Below, one piece after another: positions 1 through 12,529 of a DNA stretch of 64,000 bases. The notes under the pieces are model-generated. The model had not been told where the DNA came from. It ran no database searches and saw nothing but the letters and a program-made list of their open reading frames with translations. Made by a program: the position numbers and the translations under genes. Position 1 is the stretch's first letter, and every line of letters starts with the position of its first letter. Origin of the DNA: Circinella umbellata (Eukaryota > Mucoromycota > Mucoromycetes > Mucorales > Lichtheimiaceae); contig JAIWNF010000013.1 of assembly GCA_025093555.1 (NCBI GenBank), forward strand, positions 310,001 to 374,000, given 5' to 3'.

Positions 1-25
1 CTCTTACACCTTCTTCTCTTATAAG

Positions 26-1685
26 ATGATTTATTACTATCCCACCTTGTTATTTGCCTTCACCTTTGTGTTAGTACAAGCCGATGTTAAGACGAATTTT
101 ACAATCACAAAAACGGATCCATCAAAGATTTCAATTCCTGACATTCCTCAAACAACGTCTCATGATGTTGCAACAGAATGTGCTTATTATAACTCTGAAT
201 ACACCGTCAATCCCGCTGAATGGCCAACAATATGGGATATTGCTACTAGTAATAATATGAACACTTCACAAGAATTCCAAGACTTGTACAATTCGATTGA
301 TTGGGCAAGCGCGCCCAACGTTGCTGTCCGTAAAGCATCCGCTACTGGTGGTTTGGACATGGCAGGTTATGACACAGTCAATGATCCTGATTGTTGGTGG
401 TCGTCAAGTCAATGTACAAAACCCAAACATCAAGGTTGTAATGCTGATATTGTTAACTGTCCTGAACCTGGGACCTGGGGTCTTGTAAGTGTTTCTTATT
501 GGTTATCTCATTTTGTTTTCTTCTTGAATTCAAAGGACTCTCCCTTTTTATCGAATTGTTTTATTTTTTATTACTCCTTTTTTTTCTTGCTTTGTATGTA
601 GTTATTATGGTGTGCGTATATCTTATGTAGTAGTATATATGCATAAAAAAATTGAAAAACGAAATTAACCAAAAAGAAAAAATACGTAGACATTTGATGA
701 CGGACCAAATTGCTCACACAATGCCTTTTATGAATTTTTACAACAAAACAATCAACAAGCTTCTATGTTCTATATTGGTTCAAATGTACTCAACTGGCCT
801 TATGGTGCTTTGCGAGGTGTCAAGGATGGACATCATATTGCGGGACACACTTGGTCTCACAAAATGATGACTACATTGACTAACCAGGAGGTTCTTGCGG
901 AATTATATTATACAGCTAAAGCTATTAAGTACGTCACAGGCATTACTCCTCTCTACTGGCGTCCAGTAAGTAGTATATAAGTTTTTTTTTCAATAACCAT
1001 ATTTAAACATTCTCCCTTTGAGGAGAAATATTTCAGGAACAAGAAAATGAGGGGGGGTGAAGAAAAAAATAAAAACTGACACAGTGAGAAAAGTTTCGTG
1101 GGTATAAAAAAAGCTGATAAGTAAAGGATATTATTCTATAAACTAATAGCCAAGCTACTTAACTATAATTTTCGTTTTTAGGCTTTGGGTGATATTGATG
1201 ACCGAGTACGTTGGATTGCTAGTCAACTTGGTTTTACTGCCATTCTTTGGAATCTTGATACCGATGATTGGGCTGCTGGTACAACTCCAGGCATAACTCC
1301 TCAAACTGTCGACCAAAAATATCAAAACTTCATTACAATGGGTTCGAATGGTAGCTTTGTCAACAGTGGTAACATTGTTTTGAGCCATGAAATTAATAAC
1401 ATGACTATGGACTTTGCAATTCAACATTATCCAGCAATCAAAAACGCATACAAGCATATTGTAGACGTTGCAACATGCATGAACATCTCACACCCCTATG
1501 TTGAACAAGTTATCACTTTCCCTAATTTTGAGCAAAAAGTTAACGAAAATGCAAGTACCGCGACTGGTTCTGGTGTTGTTCCTGGTGCCTCTCAACTACC
1601 TGGAGCTGCCACGTCAGTATCCGCTACGCCTTCTATCGTACTGATTGGTATCTTATTTATGACCATCGTTTTTATGATGATCTAA
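26..1685 (+). CDS. cda: Chitin deacetylase, secreted and GPI-anchored
   Basis: Polysaccharide deacetylase (NodB/CE4) of the Mucor chitin deacetylase type, which removes acetyl groups from nascent chitin to make chitosan in the cell wall. I read three exons, 26-484, 690-965 and 1182-1685, giving 412 residues. There is an N-terminal signal peptide. The CE4 motifs appear in order: TFDDGPN right after the first splice (metal-binding Asp pair), GHTWSH (metal His pair), RPALGDIDDR across the second splice, DTDDWAA, and LSHE near the end of the catalytic domain. Motif 3 has RPAL where RPPY is usual. The C-terminus is Ser/Thr/Gly-rich and ends in a hydrophobic tail typical of a GPI signal. Length matches Mucor chitin deacetylases (about 420 residues). 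The start is the first ATG after the signal-less leader; the promoter lies outside the window. Confidence 0.93.
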
Positions 1686-3067
1686 AATAACACATATAAA
1701 AAACCAACAAATACAATATTTAACAATCAACAGAAAAATTTAGCATATAGTCCCATCACCTCTTGAGGTAATATTTATTAAAGTATAACAAAAAAGTGTC
1801 TTAAATAGTTTTTCTTTTTCTCTCTCCCTTTATCTTGCCGGTTCACTCCCCCCAGGACCAAAATTCCCCCCTCTTATTTATCTAACCTACCCCCATCTTG
1901 AATGTCTTTTATTCTCTTCTCCATACTTGTTTCGCTCTTCCCTTCTTATTTTTCTTTCTTTGTGCAAGATGTAGCTATGCTATTTTTCTCTTCATTTTGA
2001 TAATAATAACACTAATTCTAAAAAAGCTTACTATTATTCCTTTTACGTATCTTATTATAATATGTATATATACAACAATGATGTTTATAAACAGCCGCTT
2101 GAATAATCTGAAACAATAATAGCAACTTAATACCTCTGTAGATTATACGTAGTCCTTTTTGTCTCTTTTATAAAGTGAGTTCAGTAACAACTTTTATCAT
2201 CTTATTGTTTCTTATAAACAGTAATTATTTCTTACGTATTAATAATTGATGTTGGAATAATAAATAAAAAAGTTATTGTTTATTGTTTTTAGAGCATAGT
2301 ATCAAAAGATATTACATTGAACAGAGAAAATTTTTTCACAATGCCAAGAATAGGCTAAAATTTGGTAACTCATTATAGCCGTTATATCATGAACAAATTA
2401 AACATAATATAACTACCATTGAAGATTTGTAAAAACCTTTATATAGAAACTTTTGAACTTCAAGTTGTTAGTTTACAAACATCCTATTTATAGTAGTATT
2501 GTCTGTATTTAGAAACAAAATAGATCGTCATTGATAACTATTCCATTTTTTTATAATGGTATCTTTATTAACAATATTTGACAGAAAATATTTATGTAGA
2601 TATTCCACTTGATGTAATTATACTTGGTAGGTTTTTGAAATAAGGGGCATAATATCTTAATAATGGTTGCTAGTCATTGTTTAATCATCGTATGTTTCAG
2701 TAATATGATCTTTCTTTTGAGTCACATACTTTGTCCGCCACATATTGTTTTCCCGCAAAACTAAAACGTCGAATTATGCTATGGTGTCTATTATGTAAAT
2801 GTACCAGAAAGGGCACAACGGTTCGAAGCAAATTGCAGCGACTCAATGTACAAATAAAAAATTATGCAGCTGTGCACCAGGATATTTGTTTTTTGTGATA
2901 TCTAAATGGTCAGAGTATTCATTCAATCTTTCATTTCACACATAATCCCAACTTGACAACTGGAATATAATTGGTAGGGACCTGAAATACCGACCGCACA
3001 AGGCATCTAAACGGATTTTTCTGCTATTTATTTCTTTTTTTCCTAATAAAACATATACATATTTAAA
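1686..3067. other. Intergenic, no gene seen
   Basis: About 1.4 kb of AT-rich DNA between the chitin deacetylase and the ankyrin gene. A pyrimidine-rich stretch follows the deacetylase stop at about 1800-1970. The only open frame (1898-2119) is a low-complexity hydrophobic reading of AT-rich DNA with no splice-linked partners. I find no supported RNA gene. Confidence 0.6.
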
Positions 3068-3353
3068 ATGACTAAGGAAGGTGCACTTAACAGTAAGTTG
3101 TTTGTTCATCTTATTTCTAAAGCTTTATATTTAAACTAAACTAACCAGATTGAACTATAAAGATGATTTGATGCTTTCGACGTGTCGGAATGATCAAGAA
3201 GATATGCTTGAAGAACTTTTGAAAGAAGAAAGTTGTGACCCCAACTACGTCGATGGTGCCGGTAACACAGCAGCTCACTACGCGTAGGTAATGCGGGAAG
3301 CAAGATGACGATGAAAAGAAGTTACAGTGTACATTAATATATATATATATATA

Positions 3354-3385
<32 letters not shown>

Positions 3386-3880
3386 TTGATTTTAAAATTA
3401 TTAGTGCCAAGGCTGGTTCTATTGGCTGCTTAGAGTTACTTGTCAATGTCGACGACATTGAAATAGATGTCAAAAATAGACTTGAAGGAGACACACCATT
3501 GCACAAAGCAGTACAACATCAAGATGAGGACCTTCCCATGGCAGTTGCTATGGTAGAGCTTTTGCTTGAGGCTGGTGCCGACCCAAGGTATGTTAATTTT
3601 TTTGAGAAGGAGGATAAAATAGAGAAAACTAATAGTCGATATCTTTTTTAGCATTGAGAATCGTAACAAGCTCACACCAATTTTACTGGTAAATCCTCAA
3701 AACAAAGAACTTAAAGAATTATTAGAACAAGGTGCAGCAGCATATCAAATGGTAAGTAATAATAAGAACCAGTAAGATTAAAAAAATATTAATTGTATTG
3801 ACATTTGTTTTTGATAGGATGATTCAGATATCGCCAACGATGATGCTGTTGATTCGGAAGATGATCAACCTAGTGATTAA
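3068..3880 (+). CDS. Small ankyrin-repeat protein
   Basis: Five exons fit in phase: 3068-3092, 3163-3283, 3405-3587, 3652-3751 and 3818-3880, for 163 residues. The protein is almost entirely ankyrin repeats: GNTAAHYAAKAGSIGCLELL, then GDTPLHKAVQH followed by a helix ending LLLEAGADPS, then NKLTPILLV. It closes with a short Asp/Glu-rich acidic tail. The architecture is that of the small Yar1-like or single-domain ankyrin proteins of fungi, which act as protein-binding chaperones or adaptors; the exact partner cannot be read from sequence. The first exon codes only eight residues, and its splice to 3163 rather than to the nearer AG at 3148 is forced by reading phase. Intron 2 carries a TG/AT microsatellite. 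Confidence 0.85.
3338..3384. repeat. (AT)n-(TG)n microsatellite in an intron
   Basis: An alternating AT run is followed by a long uninterrupted TG/GT run, all inside intron 2 of the ankyrin gene. The purine-pyrimidine alternation could adopt Z-DNA and is likely length-polymorphic. It has no coding role. Confidence 0.9.
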
Positions 3881-4108
3881 AGAAAACAAATAATATTCAT
3901 AACAAATCAGCCTTTCTTTTTTCTTTCATCCTACCCTCTTTTATGTAGCGTCCGTTCAAAATTATTAAAAAACCAAGAAATACCCATCATTCATCATATC
4001 TAATTGTGTGCTTATTGAAGTAATGTTTTAATAAGGTGTTTTGGATTTTTGCTATCGTACATTAAAAGTATAATATTGATTATGGAGGGTTTTTAAAAAA
4101 GTTGCTAA

Positions 4109-6001
4109 TTATGCGCTTTCACTGCCTTGGTTTTGATCACGAAGTTCATCCAATAGACAATAGCATTCCTCTAATGTTGAAACGCACATTGCTTGTCCTT
4201 CTGGAATATGTCCTTCATCATCTTGGAAATTTCCATCCCGTCTCAGATTGTCGATACTCGTTAACTTCATTTGATATCTAATCATAAACATAAATATCAT
4301 TTGGTATAGTTATTTTTTCATGAATTATTTTACTCGCCCACAACAACATCGACCAACAATTCGAAACATGAACTTACGGATATAACTCTTCGGCCGAACA
4401 AGGCGCACCCGTATTTCTAACTGCAAGTAGACATTGACGAACAGTCGAGAGTTGGTTGTAAATTGGTTGTAATGCTTCTGATACTGGAAGACTTTCGTTT
4501 AATAATATAAGAATCATACGATAACACTTTTGCAGCAAGAACAATAACACTGTTTGACCTTCTGGCGCGTTACCGCTTTCATCTGTAAACTTGCCATAAT
4601 TAGGGCTTTCATTGTCCGAGTTTCTCATACTAAGAATATCGTGAAGTTGATGCTGATAGGTAAACAAGTCGGTTTGACGTAAAGTCCATTTATGTGTAAG
4701 CTCTAAACGTTCAAGATGAGTCTTGACTTCAATGAGCCGTTCCCGGATGGTTTGCAACGCAGGGGAAAAATCGCTGCTTGCCACGATAACAAGATCATGT
4801 GCATATGCATAAATTTGTTCCAGAAGACCGACAACGACAGCTTGACCTGGGGGAATGCTGACACCATCTTTACCCAAGAATTTACCGTCTACTCGCTTTT
4901 GATCAATTTCGTTCAGTTCTTGTTGAGCTGAAACGAGGTCCGATTCTTTAAATGATCTTCTACATGCAATTGATACCAAATGTCGTCGAATTCGTAATAG
5001 ATGATTACGAACTGGTACACTATTTAGTAATGTAATCAGTTTAGTTACCTAGCAACGACAACAAACTTAAAAAACGGCATATGACACATATACACAAAGC
5101 ACTTACAGTTCAGGAGAAACTTCATGAATTGTATCCAAAAGGTTTTGATAGATCCGTTCTAAAATAATTTGAACCAAAGCTGTTTAGTATCCAAGATATG
5201 TACTAAAACAAAGGGGGCGAGAAGAAGCCAAAATAAATACATGTACGGTGAAATCAACTTACGACATTGCATAAATTTGACTCTGACGAACTTCATGGCA
5301 ATATCAGAAATCACTTGATCTCGTTGATCGACTTCCATAATATGTTCAATTTCTTTTAGTTTTTTCTCATAAGGCTCTAAGAATTCCTCAGCATAAATGC
5401 CAAATTCTTCTAATCTGTCAAAACATTGCTGATAGAAAAAATGTACATCTGTTTTTAGATTACCCTATTCATATCTCAGAAATTATGCATTTTATTGAAT
5501 TATATAATTTTACCTTGATAGCAATGACCTGTGAATATACAGCTGGAGCTATATACAAATATTATAAAAATAACAAACGAAAGCTCATGTTACTATTAAA
5601 TCGATGACAAATACCCTTCTCGTAAATTAAATAAAAAAAAGCTTACTTTCTCTGGTTTTGCCCAAGCATAAAAATGATAAACTTAGCAACTGACATACTT
5701 CGTCAAGTACATCGTCTGTCCGATTCGATGGATGATCTTCTGAGAATAATTCATTACCACGTATCTCGTTTAATTTTTCCACTTGCTGATCGACTTCCTC
5801 TTTTAGGGGTACGATATCTTGTGTTCGAAGGTAGCTTGAACGATCTCGTTTCAACGCAGTCAGACGATTCTTTACGCTTAATAGCTGTTCTAATATAGCT
5901 TGTTCTATATAAGTATTTGGTCAGCGATATTTTCATTTTATTCTCTGAAATGATGTTTTAAAGCTGGTATAATAACCTTCTGGAGGTATTCGGTTTGGCA
6001 T
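4109..6001 (-). CDS. Three-repeat conserved fungal protein (DUF2408-like)
   Basis: Seven exons fit in phase on the minus strand: 6001-5977, 5904-5647, 5548-5514, 5464-5263, 5158-5107, 5019-4378 and 4277-4109, giving 460 residues. The protein is mostly helical. It repeats a signature of the form DGKF..(D/E)G..PPGQ followed by a helix with a (L/C)LxxCY pattern: DGKFLGKDGVSIPPGQAVV, YGKFTDESGNAPEGQTVLL and DGNFQDDEGHIPEGQAM. The N-terminus (MPNRIPPEEQAILEQLL) is a diverged copy. I recall this PxGQ repeat in the fungal DUF2408 family, whose function is not established. No signal peptide or membrane segment is visible. The first intron starts with a weak donor (GTTATT), but phase and the conserved repeat support it. 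Confidence 0.8.
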
Positions 6002-9000
6002 TTTGTAAAAAGAATGGAGATTTAAAGAAAAAAAAAAAGAAAATGACTTACAAATGTGGATAACCTGGCAAAATATTTCAACCGTATTTAACCTCCGGTA
6101 TTATTGTTTATCACCCCCCAGAACGCTCGCATGTGTTAATACTTATAGCACTAATAAATATGATCTGATTCAAAGTATAAAAATGAATGTTCTCATGAAT
6201 TAAACCCGGGAAAGTAAGTCAGGTTATTAGTATTATCAAAATCAATTTCATAAACTTGAATAGTCTTTCTTAATGATACCCTTGATACTTACCACTAGTA
6301 TGTTACACCACCACACATCAGTAACGTCAAACTACCACTGCATTGAAAATAAATACCATGACAGTACCATTAACTTACGCACGAAATAAATCGAGCTTAC
6401 TCACTTTCAGTACGTAAGGCAAAGGATAAAGCTAATAAGAATCATTAGACAAATTAGCATAATAGAACAATACCCAACATTTGTAATCTGATTTTATTTT
6501 TAATCTCTTGTTAATAAACTCTTCATTATTAATAATTATATGATAACAGCAGTCCATTAAAATGAAGCGCGCATAAAAAACAGTGTTATGCTTATTTCTC
6601 ACAGCTTTACTTGATATTAAAAGATACAATTCAATTAATATAATCTATTTGGTATGAATACAACTAACGTGATCAAAGTATTCCCATAAAGTGGGATATA
6701 CTACAATTCTGATGACCAACGCGACGCATCATCCAATAATATATGTTTTTGTGCGCAAGATGACTGAATCTTGTGGTTTTTTATGATGAACTACTACGTC
6801 GCACATTATACTTCGACAGATGCACGATATGCCGCCATCATTTTAACGTGTTGTGCGGCTTTTGTGTGTTGAACAGCATAAATGCATAATACGTAACTTT
6901 TGCGTAAATCTCTTTCTCTCTTTCGCTCTCTCTATCACACACACATAAATCACTTTGAGTAGAATGATGCTTTTCTTATATTTTTTGGTGCATTACGACA
7001 TTTTTTAGCACTTGTTTTCCCAAGAGCCCGAGTGAAATACCACGCTCAGTATTTTGATATTTTGTTAACGTCAAAGACAACTGTTGAACTTGAATTGTTT
7101 CCTCGAATTTACTTGACTGTTGCCTTTTGTAGATTCTTGAAATGTACAGAGTACTGTGTTACCCACAAGTTTTAGAGCAGGATGTTTCATAGTCATGATC
7201 TATGATTCGGAAATAGATGTGGCTTAAAGAGTATTGTAAAAGCAGTTGTATCTATTTTTGCTCTTAAAGGATGATAAAATCAACGTTTTTATCGTTCGGT
7301 AATGTTCAATAGTATCCAGTCAATTATGTAGACATTTTCTGACGCTGTCCGACTACTACTGCGAAAAGTATCCCGTCATATTTGAAATATAAGTTTAATA
7401 GATGAGAAAGGCAGATGATCGATGTATGTTGATTAAAACAAAGGAAGGTCGACCAGCATCGCGTTTTTTTTTTAAATAAAAAACAATGAGAAATGATACC
7501 TAGCACTGTATAAATACATTGTCATAAAGATGGTTGTAAAAAAAAATTAAAAAGCTTCATTTTAATTTTTATTAAAGATCTGTTTTTAGTTTCCACTTTA
7601 ATAAAAATAATAAAAAATTTTACACCTACTACATATTTAATCGTTGATAAAAAAGAGAACATCTAAGTATTTTTTTGGTGATGATTGGCTATAAATAATT
7701 ATTGTTTTCAAACAATGAATATATCTTCAGATCTTTTTTTTGTAAGTATAGAATGATGGAGAATCTGTTTTCCAGTAGTAACGGCCGGGTATTGTAAAAA
7801 AAGTTTATTATTATGGATAAATGATATATGTCTATTATACATACCGCACTAGTATTATATTGGAATTGTACATCGATGTCTGTTTGCCCTTTTTTGATAT
7901 CAAGGAAGATTTATCACCTGTATGATAATACTAAGCCTTTCGCAAAAGTTTATAAACTTATATGTTAGTAGTCTGAAGCCATTAATAGTGTTAATTATTT
8001 TGCAAGAATATGTTACTTCTGAATAAATCATGTCTTTATTTATACGGTTTCTAAGAATGAATACTGTTGTTATAATAGGGATTTATCAAATGATTATGTA
8101 TATATGTGTGAGTAGGGCTGATAGTGCTTCAAAGAATTGTTATGATGTGAAAATCTAGCAAATTGAATTTGGTCATCCATATCTACAATTGATTGCTACG
8201 ACATATTCTTATCACGGTTTTATGTAAAACTATATGATACCTAATACATAAATAAGATAAACCAAAAAAAGTCAAAGAACAACCGATCAAATGATAATAT
8301 GTATAAAGAAAATTATAATCCCGTTCTGAAACGTAAAGATAAAAGCTATAATATCTAGAGTATTGTCCAACATCTTGGTGAAAGTATGATGCTTTTTTGT
8401 TGCTTTCTCGGAATAGCATTATAATATTATTAACTTTTTGAAATTTGTTTTCGTACAATGATATTCCCATTCAGTTAACAAATAGCTAATGTATCGCCGC
8501 GACTTTGACATCTACAGTGGATAAATTTTTGTTTATACTAGAATATTGTTGGATCTTTAAGATGCGATGCTAAAGCCCGATAAGATTAATGCAGTCGTCT
8601 ACAGCTCTAATTGATCGCTGCCTGTTCGAAATATACGTACCTGTAATAATTAATGTTGTGGCTAGTTGTGGTACGAAGAGGGTGAGAAACCAAATATAAG
8701 CTATTAATGTCATCATCAATTACACAAATCAAATTAAAGCAAATCAAATCAAATTTGACGGATCCCTATTATATCTAATGATTATGCTACATAACACGTT
8801 TTCTTGTGCAAGAAAAAGAACTGGTTGGGGAAAATTAATCAAAAAATGGTTTTACTGGGGAGCCTGCTGGTAATAAAATTTAATGAAAAAAGGGGGTTTT
8901 TCATGTTAGGTTACACAACGCCCGTTGATCTTTTTACTCCATCGCATTCGCTTAAAATATATTTATTTGGGGAAATAGACATGTAGCGGCGATTCAATAA

Positions 9001-10446
9001 AGAAAGGCATTTGTTTTCTTAATAATATGTAATGACCTAAATAATTGTATCGTTATCAAGCTTAATTTGATATATTATACGGATAGACTACATGAGAAAT
9101 AACTTCATACTTATATCGAATTATCTTTATACTGCTTTTATGTATAAAACACGCATATATAGTAAATAGCTTGGATACTTTTTATGGTATAGTAAATTGA
9201 ATGAAGCTGCGTTGACTTCAAAACATACCCTTTTCTTTTGTGGCCTAGGCCGCAATAACTATTCTATTCTTTGGTCGGGATAGTTTTTTTATGCAGAGAA
9301 CGGAGTTGTTATTTTGTATGCTACGTGCGATAAACAAAAAGACACTTTCAGAAGCAGAGGTAGAGATACGTATTCTGTTTTCACATTTTACGCCCTTTTT
9401 AGTTGTATACGTAAAGCGGAAATTAATAAAATGTGTGCACCATGCAGAACTTCACATCAAGAGATTCGGTGATCGGAAATCAACTGTGCCTTCGAAAGTA
9501 ATAATTTATTTTGCCCATACTTACTAAACTTTTATGGAACTACCTGATCCGGCTTTTGTGATACATAATGCTGTTACCAGAACTTTGGTTCTTTTTTAAT
9601 ATTATTTTATATTAAAATATTTAATTGATGGAGTAAAATATCATCTTAAATTTTTACAAACGCGGAACTAAAAAAACGTGCAGCAAAGATAGTACGAGTG
9701 CATATGTTTGTAATAAAGAATTAATATTACACTATGAACTCATATTAGGTAGTAGTAAAAAAAGTTTATTTTCGTGTGCACAAAAAAATTTAAGCTCATT
9801 ACTGCATATCATTATTAGCTTTTTGTTCAGAACTACATTCAAACATCTTGTAGAGTTTAATAAAGTGCAGGTCTCTAAAGTAAATATAAAGCTAAAAATA
9901 TTAGTAATATATCATAATATCTATTATAATCTTTGCAATGGCGCTTAATATATATTCATTGTAAATAAGATCAGTTTCAACTGATGGTTATCAGAAATTA
10001 ATTATACATTGCTGACATAAAAGTGGCATTGATCTAATTAAAAAAAGTAAATATCAAACACGTTGCTTCGCTTCTTGTTATGACGGATTAGGATAGAAGT
10101 TTGAGTTTTTCAAACGCGGGATAGACCGATGAGGGGTTTAAGTGTTATTATTGCATGCATTTTGCCCCTTTGCTTTGGGAATGGGATTAACCTCCGCACG
10201 AATAAGTTACAAGAGTAACTAATACAGTAAGACCATTTATTGAGTATTTAGAAATACTAGATCATGGAAAAAAAGAAGAAGAGGAATACTGGCGCCTGAA
10301 GGTTTCTTCGAGAAAATGCATATAAAAAGACACAAAGAATTCGTTAAAAACTTTTTTTCTTCATCTAATAACCAACAAAACCCTTGTCCATTCCTTTCTT
10401 TCAAAGAGCCTTCTCTTACAAACTATCTTAAACCACTATAATCAAA
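6002..10446. other. 4.4 kb gene-poor AT-rich region
   Basis: I find no open frame with family similarity or a phase-consistent exon chain here. Short open frames (for example 8183-8470 minus and 9291-9527 plus) have composition expected of AT-rich non-coding DNA. The last 150 bp form the promoter and leader of the downstream secreted-protein gene. The stretch may hold old decayed sequence or an unannotated non-coding transcript, but nothing positive can be stated. Confidence 0.6.
10321..10328 (+). promoter_or_regulatory. TATA box of the secreted-protein gene
   Basis: TATAAAAA lies 126 bp upstream of the ATG at 10447. It is followed by a C/T- and A-rich leader without intervening ATG codons, a layout typical of strongly expressed fungal genes. 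Confidence 0.6.
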
Positions 10447-11154
10447 ATGCGTTTCTTCACTTTGTCTACCATCGCTGCTCTTATGGCTGTTGCCACCGTT
10501 CACGCTGCTCCCGTTGGCACCGAAGGTGCCAAGCAACTTGTTGACAATGTTGCAGGCAGTGCTATCTCCTCTTCTCCTATTCCTCTCAACACCTCTCAGC
10601 TTACCCAATGTCTCACTCAAATTGTTGAAAATGGTGCCAAAACTTGCAACTTGTCCCTCTTGAATGGTTTGACCGCCACCGTCCTTGGTCTCGTTGACAG
10701 CACCGTTGGTAATCTTCTCGTTATTAACGACCGTATACTCGACTTGAACAGCCTTACTGTTTTGGTTACCAAGGCTACTAGTATCCTCAATGATAAGGGT
10801 GAAACTGTTAATGTTGATAGCGTTCTTGTCACTGTTCAAGTTTTGGTTAAGAGCCTTCCTGTTGGTCAAGTCACTCCTTCTATTCTTGATGGTGTTGTCA
10901 AGCGTGGAGATCTCGTTTCTGGTACCCTTGATACAGTCAATAACACCGTCGGACAAATCCTTGCCCCCAGTGGTTTGTCTTTAAACCAAGTTAAGGCTCT
11001 TGTTGGTCAAACCCTAGTTGATTTAAATGTCGAACCCGTCGTCAAGGGCCTCACCGGTGAAGCCAAGGCTACCGTCTGCAAGACTCTTACCAACCTCAAC
11101 ATTGATTGTGAACAAATTTTGTCCGTCCTCGCCAAGCAAGGTTCTTTGATCTAA
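10447..11154 (+). CDS. Small secreted protein, intronless, likely highly expressed
   Basis: A single exon of 235 residues with a clear signal peptide (MRFFTLSTIAALMAVATVHA, cleavage after HA). The mature part is rich in Val, Leu, Thr, Ser and Asn, with heptad-like hydrophobic spacing. It has four Cys in two pairs (one near residues 58 and 67, another near 218 and 225) and a dibasic KR near residue 157 that could be a Kex2 site. Codon use is strongly biased to C/T-ending codons (GCC, GTC, CTC, ACC), unlike the AT-rich neighbours, and it has a TATA box. I do not recognise the family; it could be a structural wall or surface protein. The lack of introns is unusual in this window. Confidence 0.85.
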   Translation: MRFFTLSTIAALMAVATVHAAPVGTEGAKQLVDNVAGSAISSSPIPLNTSQLTQCLTQIVENGAKTCNLSLLNGLTATVLGLVDSTVGNLLVINDRILDLNSLTVLVTKATSILNDKGETVNVDSVLVTVQVLVKSLPVGQVTPSILDGVVKRGDLVSGTLDTVNNTVGQILAPSGLSLNQVKALVGQTLVDLNVEPVVKGLTGEAKATVCKTLTNLNIDCEQILSVLAKQGSLI

Positions 11155-12529
11155 ATAAATATGTACAATATTTCAGTAGACACTCTTTTTGATTACAATA
11201 TTTGATACATACACCGAATACAATTTAAAAAGAAAGGCATATCTGTAGTTCTATCTTTCCTCCTTTAAAATACCACTTTTCACGATTTTTTGTTTGATTT
11301 AACCTATTATTCTGCTACTATTATAATAAAGAAAAAATATTCGCTATATATAAAGCCATATTTTATTACATTAGTTTATGTGGTTTATTATTGTTTTAAC
11401 ATTATACTTGAGTAATAATTTATATATATTGGCTATATTACTTGTGCTTCCAGAAAAATTATATCATTTTAATACGTAGCTACATCAACGACCATTATAC
11501 CATTAAGTTGTTTCAAAAATAATCAGTCACCATGTTGTGTCTAAAAAGCTACGTAATAACGTATCATTTAGTACCTACCGTAGTTTTTATTCTGTGAAAA
11601 AGAGAAAGATAAATAGATACTTATATACAAAGCAACGCTACATTGGCTGACAGCCCAGAAAAGGCAAGAGATGAAAAATAAATAAATAAGTTTTGTGTCA
11701 TTTTTATTTTTTATTATACAGGTATAGTAAAGTAAAATCACTATCATACGATAGACATAGTTTCTACTCGAGAGTAGCGTTACAATACTTGACACAATAC
11801 TGCCTACATTGTTTTTTCCTCTAATTAAAAATTATTGAACGAAGATCATTCATGTTTCCAATATATTTTAGTATACAGTATTACATAACAGCCGTAGTCG
11901 TAGCAATAAACCTCACATTAAATACGCATTCAAGTTCTTTGAGATGTTTATTGTATATTACAGCCAATGCATTCTTTTTAATCGCATTTATTTCGATTAC
12001 TCAACAGCAGTAAACACAAATAAAAAAGAATTATGGAATTAGTGTATTATAATAATAAATGATCTATAACAGCTACTCAATCATCCCTTACACCGTCTTA
12101 TTATTTACATAATGCCTACATATGGTTACACATTAAGTACTTTCTCTCCAGCTACTCAAATCAAACTTTTTTCCCATTAAGAGGGTTTTTTTTAATTATG
12201 GTATCAGATCTCTTAAGTAAAATTCATTATTATATTTTCTTATCCCTTTTAATGTACCACAAGAAAGCGACTACATGTCTATAAACGAAAGTCATTAAGT
12301 CCTCCAACATAATAAATAAACAAATAATGTCTCAACTATAATAAATAATCCATTTTTGCAAAGAAGGAATAAATATATAAAGGTTGAGCTCTTGCAGCAA
12401 TACATATATTTATATATTTATAGCAAATTATTTTTTCTTCTTTGTTTATACTTTTACTTCTTTACCTTCTATTTTTTATTATATGCCCACTTTTATTCCA
12501 TTGAACATGGGTTTTGCTACAGTACCTCG
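11155..12529. other. Intergenic, no gene seen
   Basis: AT-rich DNA downstream of the secreted-protein gene. Only short low-complexity open frames are present (11568-11795 minus; 12356-12679 plus, a Phe/Tyr-rich reading of T-rich DNA). I see nothing supported. Confidence 0.6.

Noticed and set aside
1898..2119. Hydrophobic open frame, possible small membrane protein
   Set aside because: Low-complexity reading of AT/T-rich DNA; no homologous motif, splice partner or leader.
2815..2850. GGTTCGAA motif resembling a tRNA B box
   Set aside because: No A box at the right distance and no cloverleaf can be folded around it.
9291..9527. ATG-led 78-residue open frame in the gene desert
   Set aside because: No recognisable motif and nothing to support translation; expected by chance in 4 kb.
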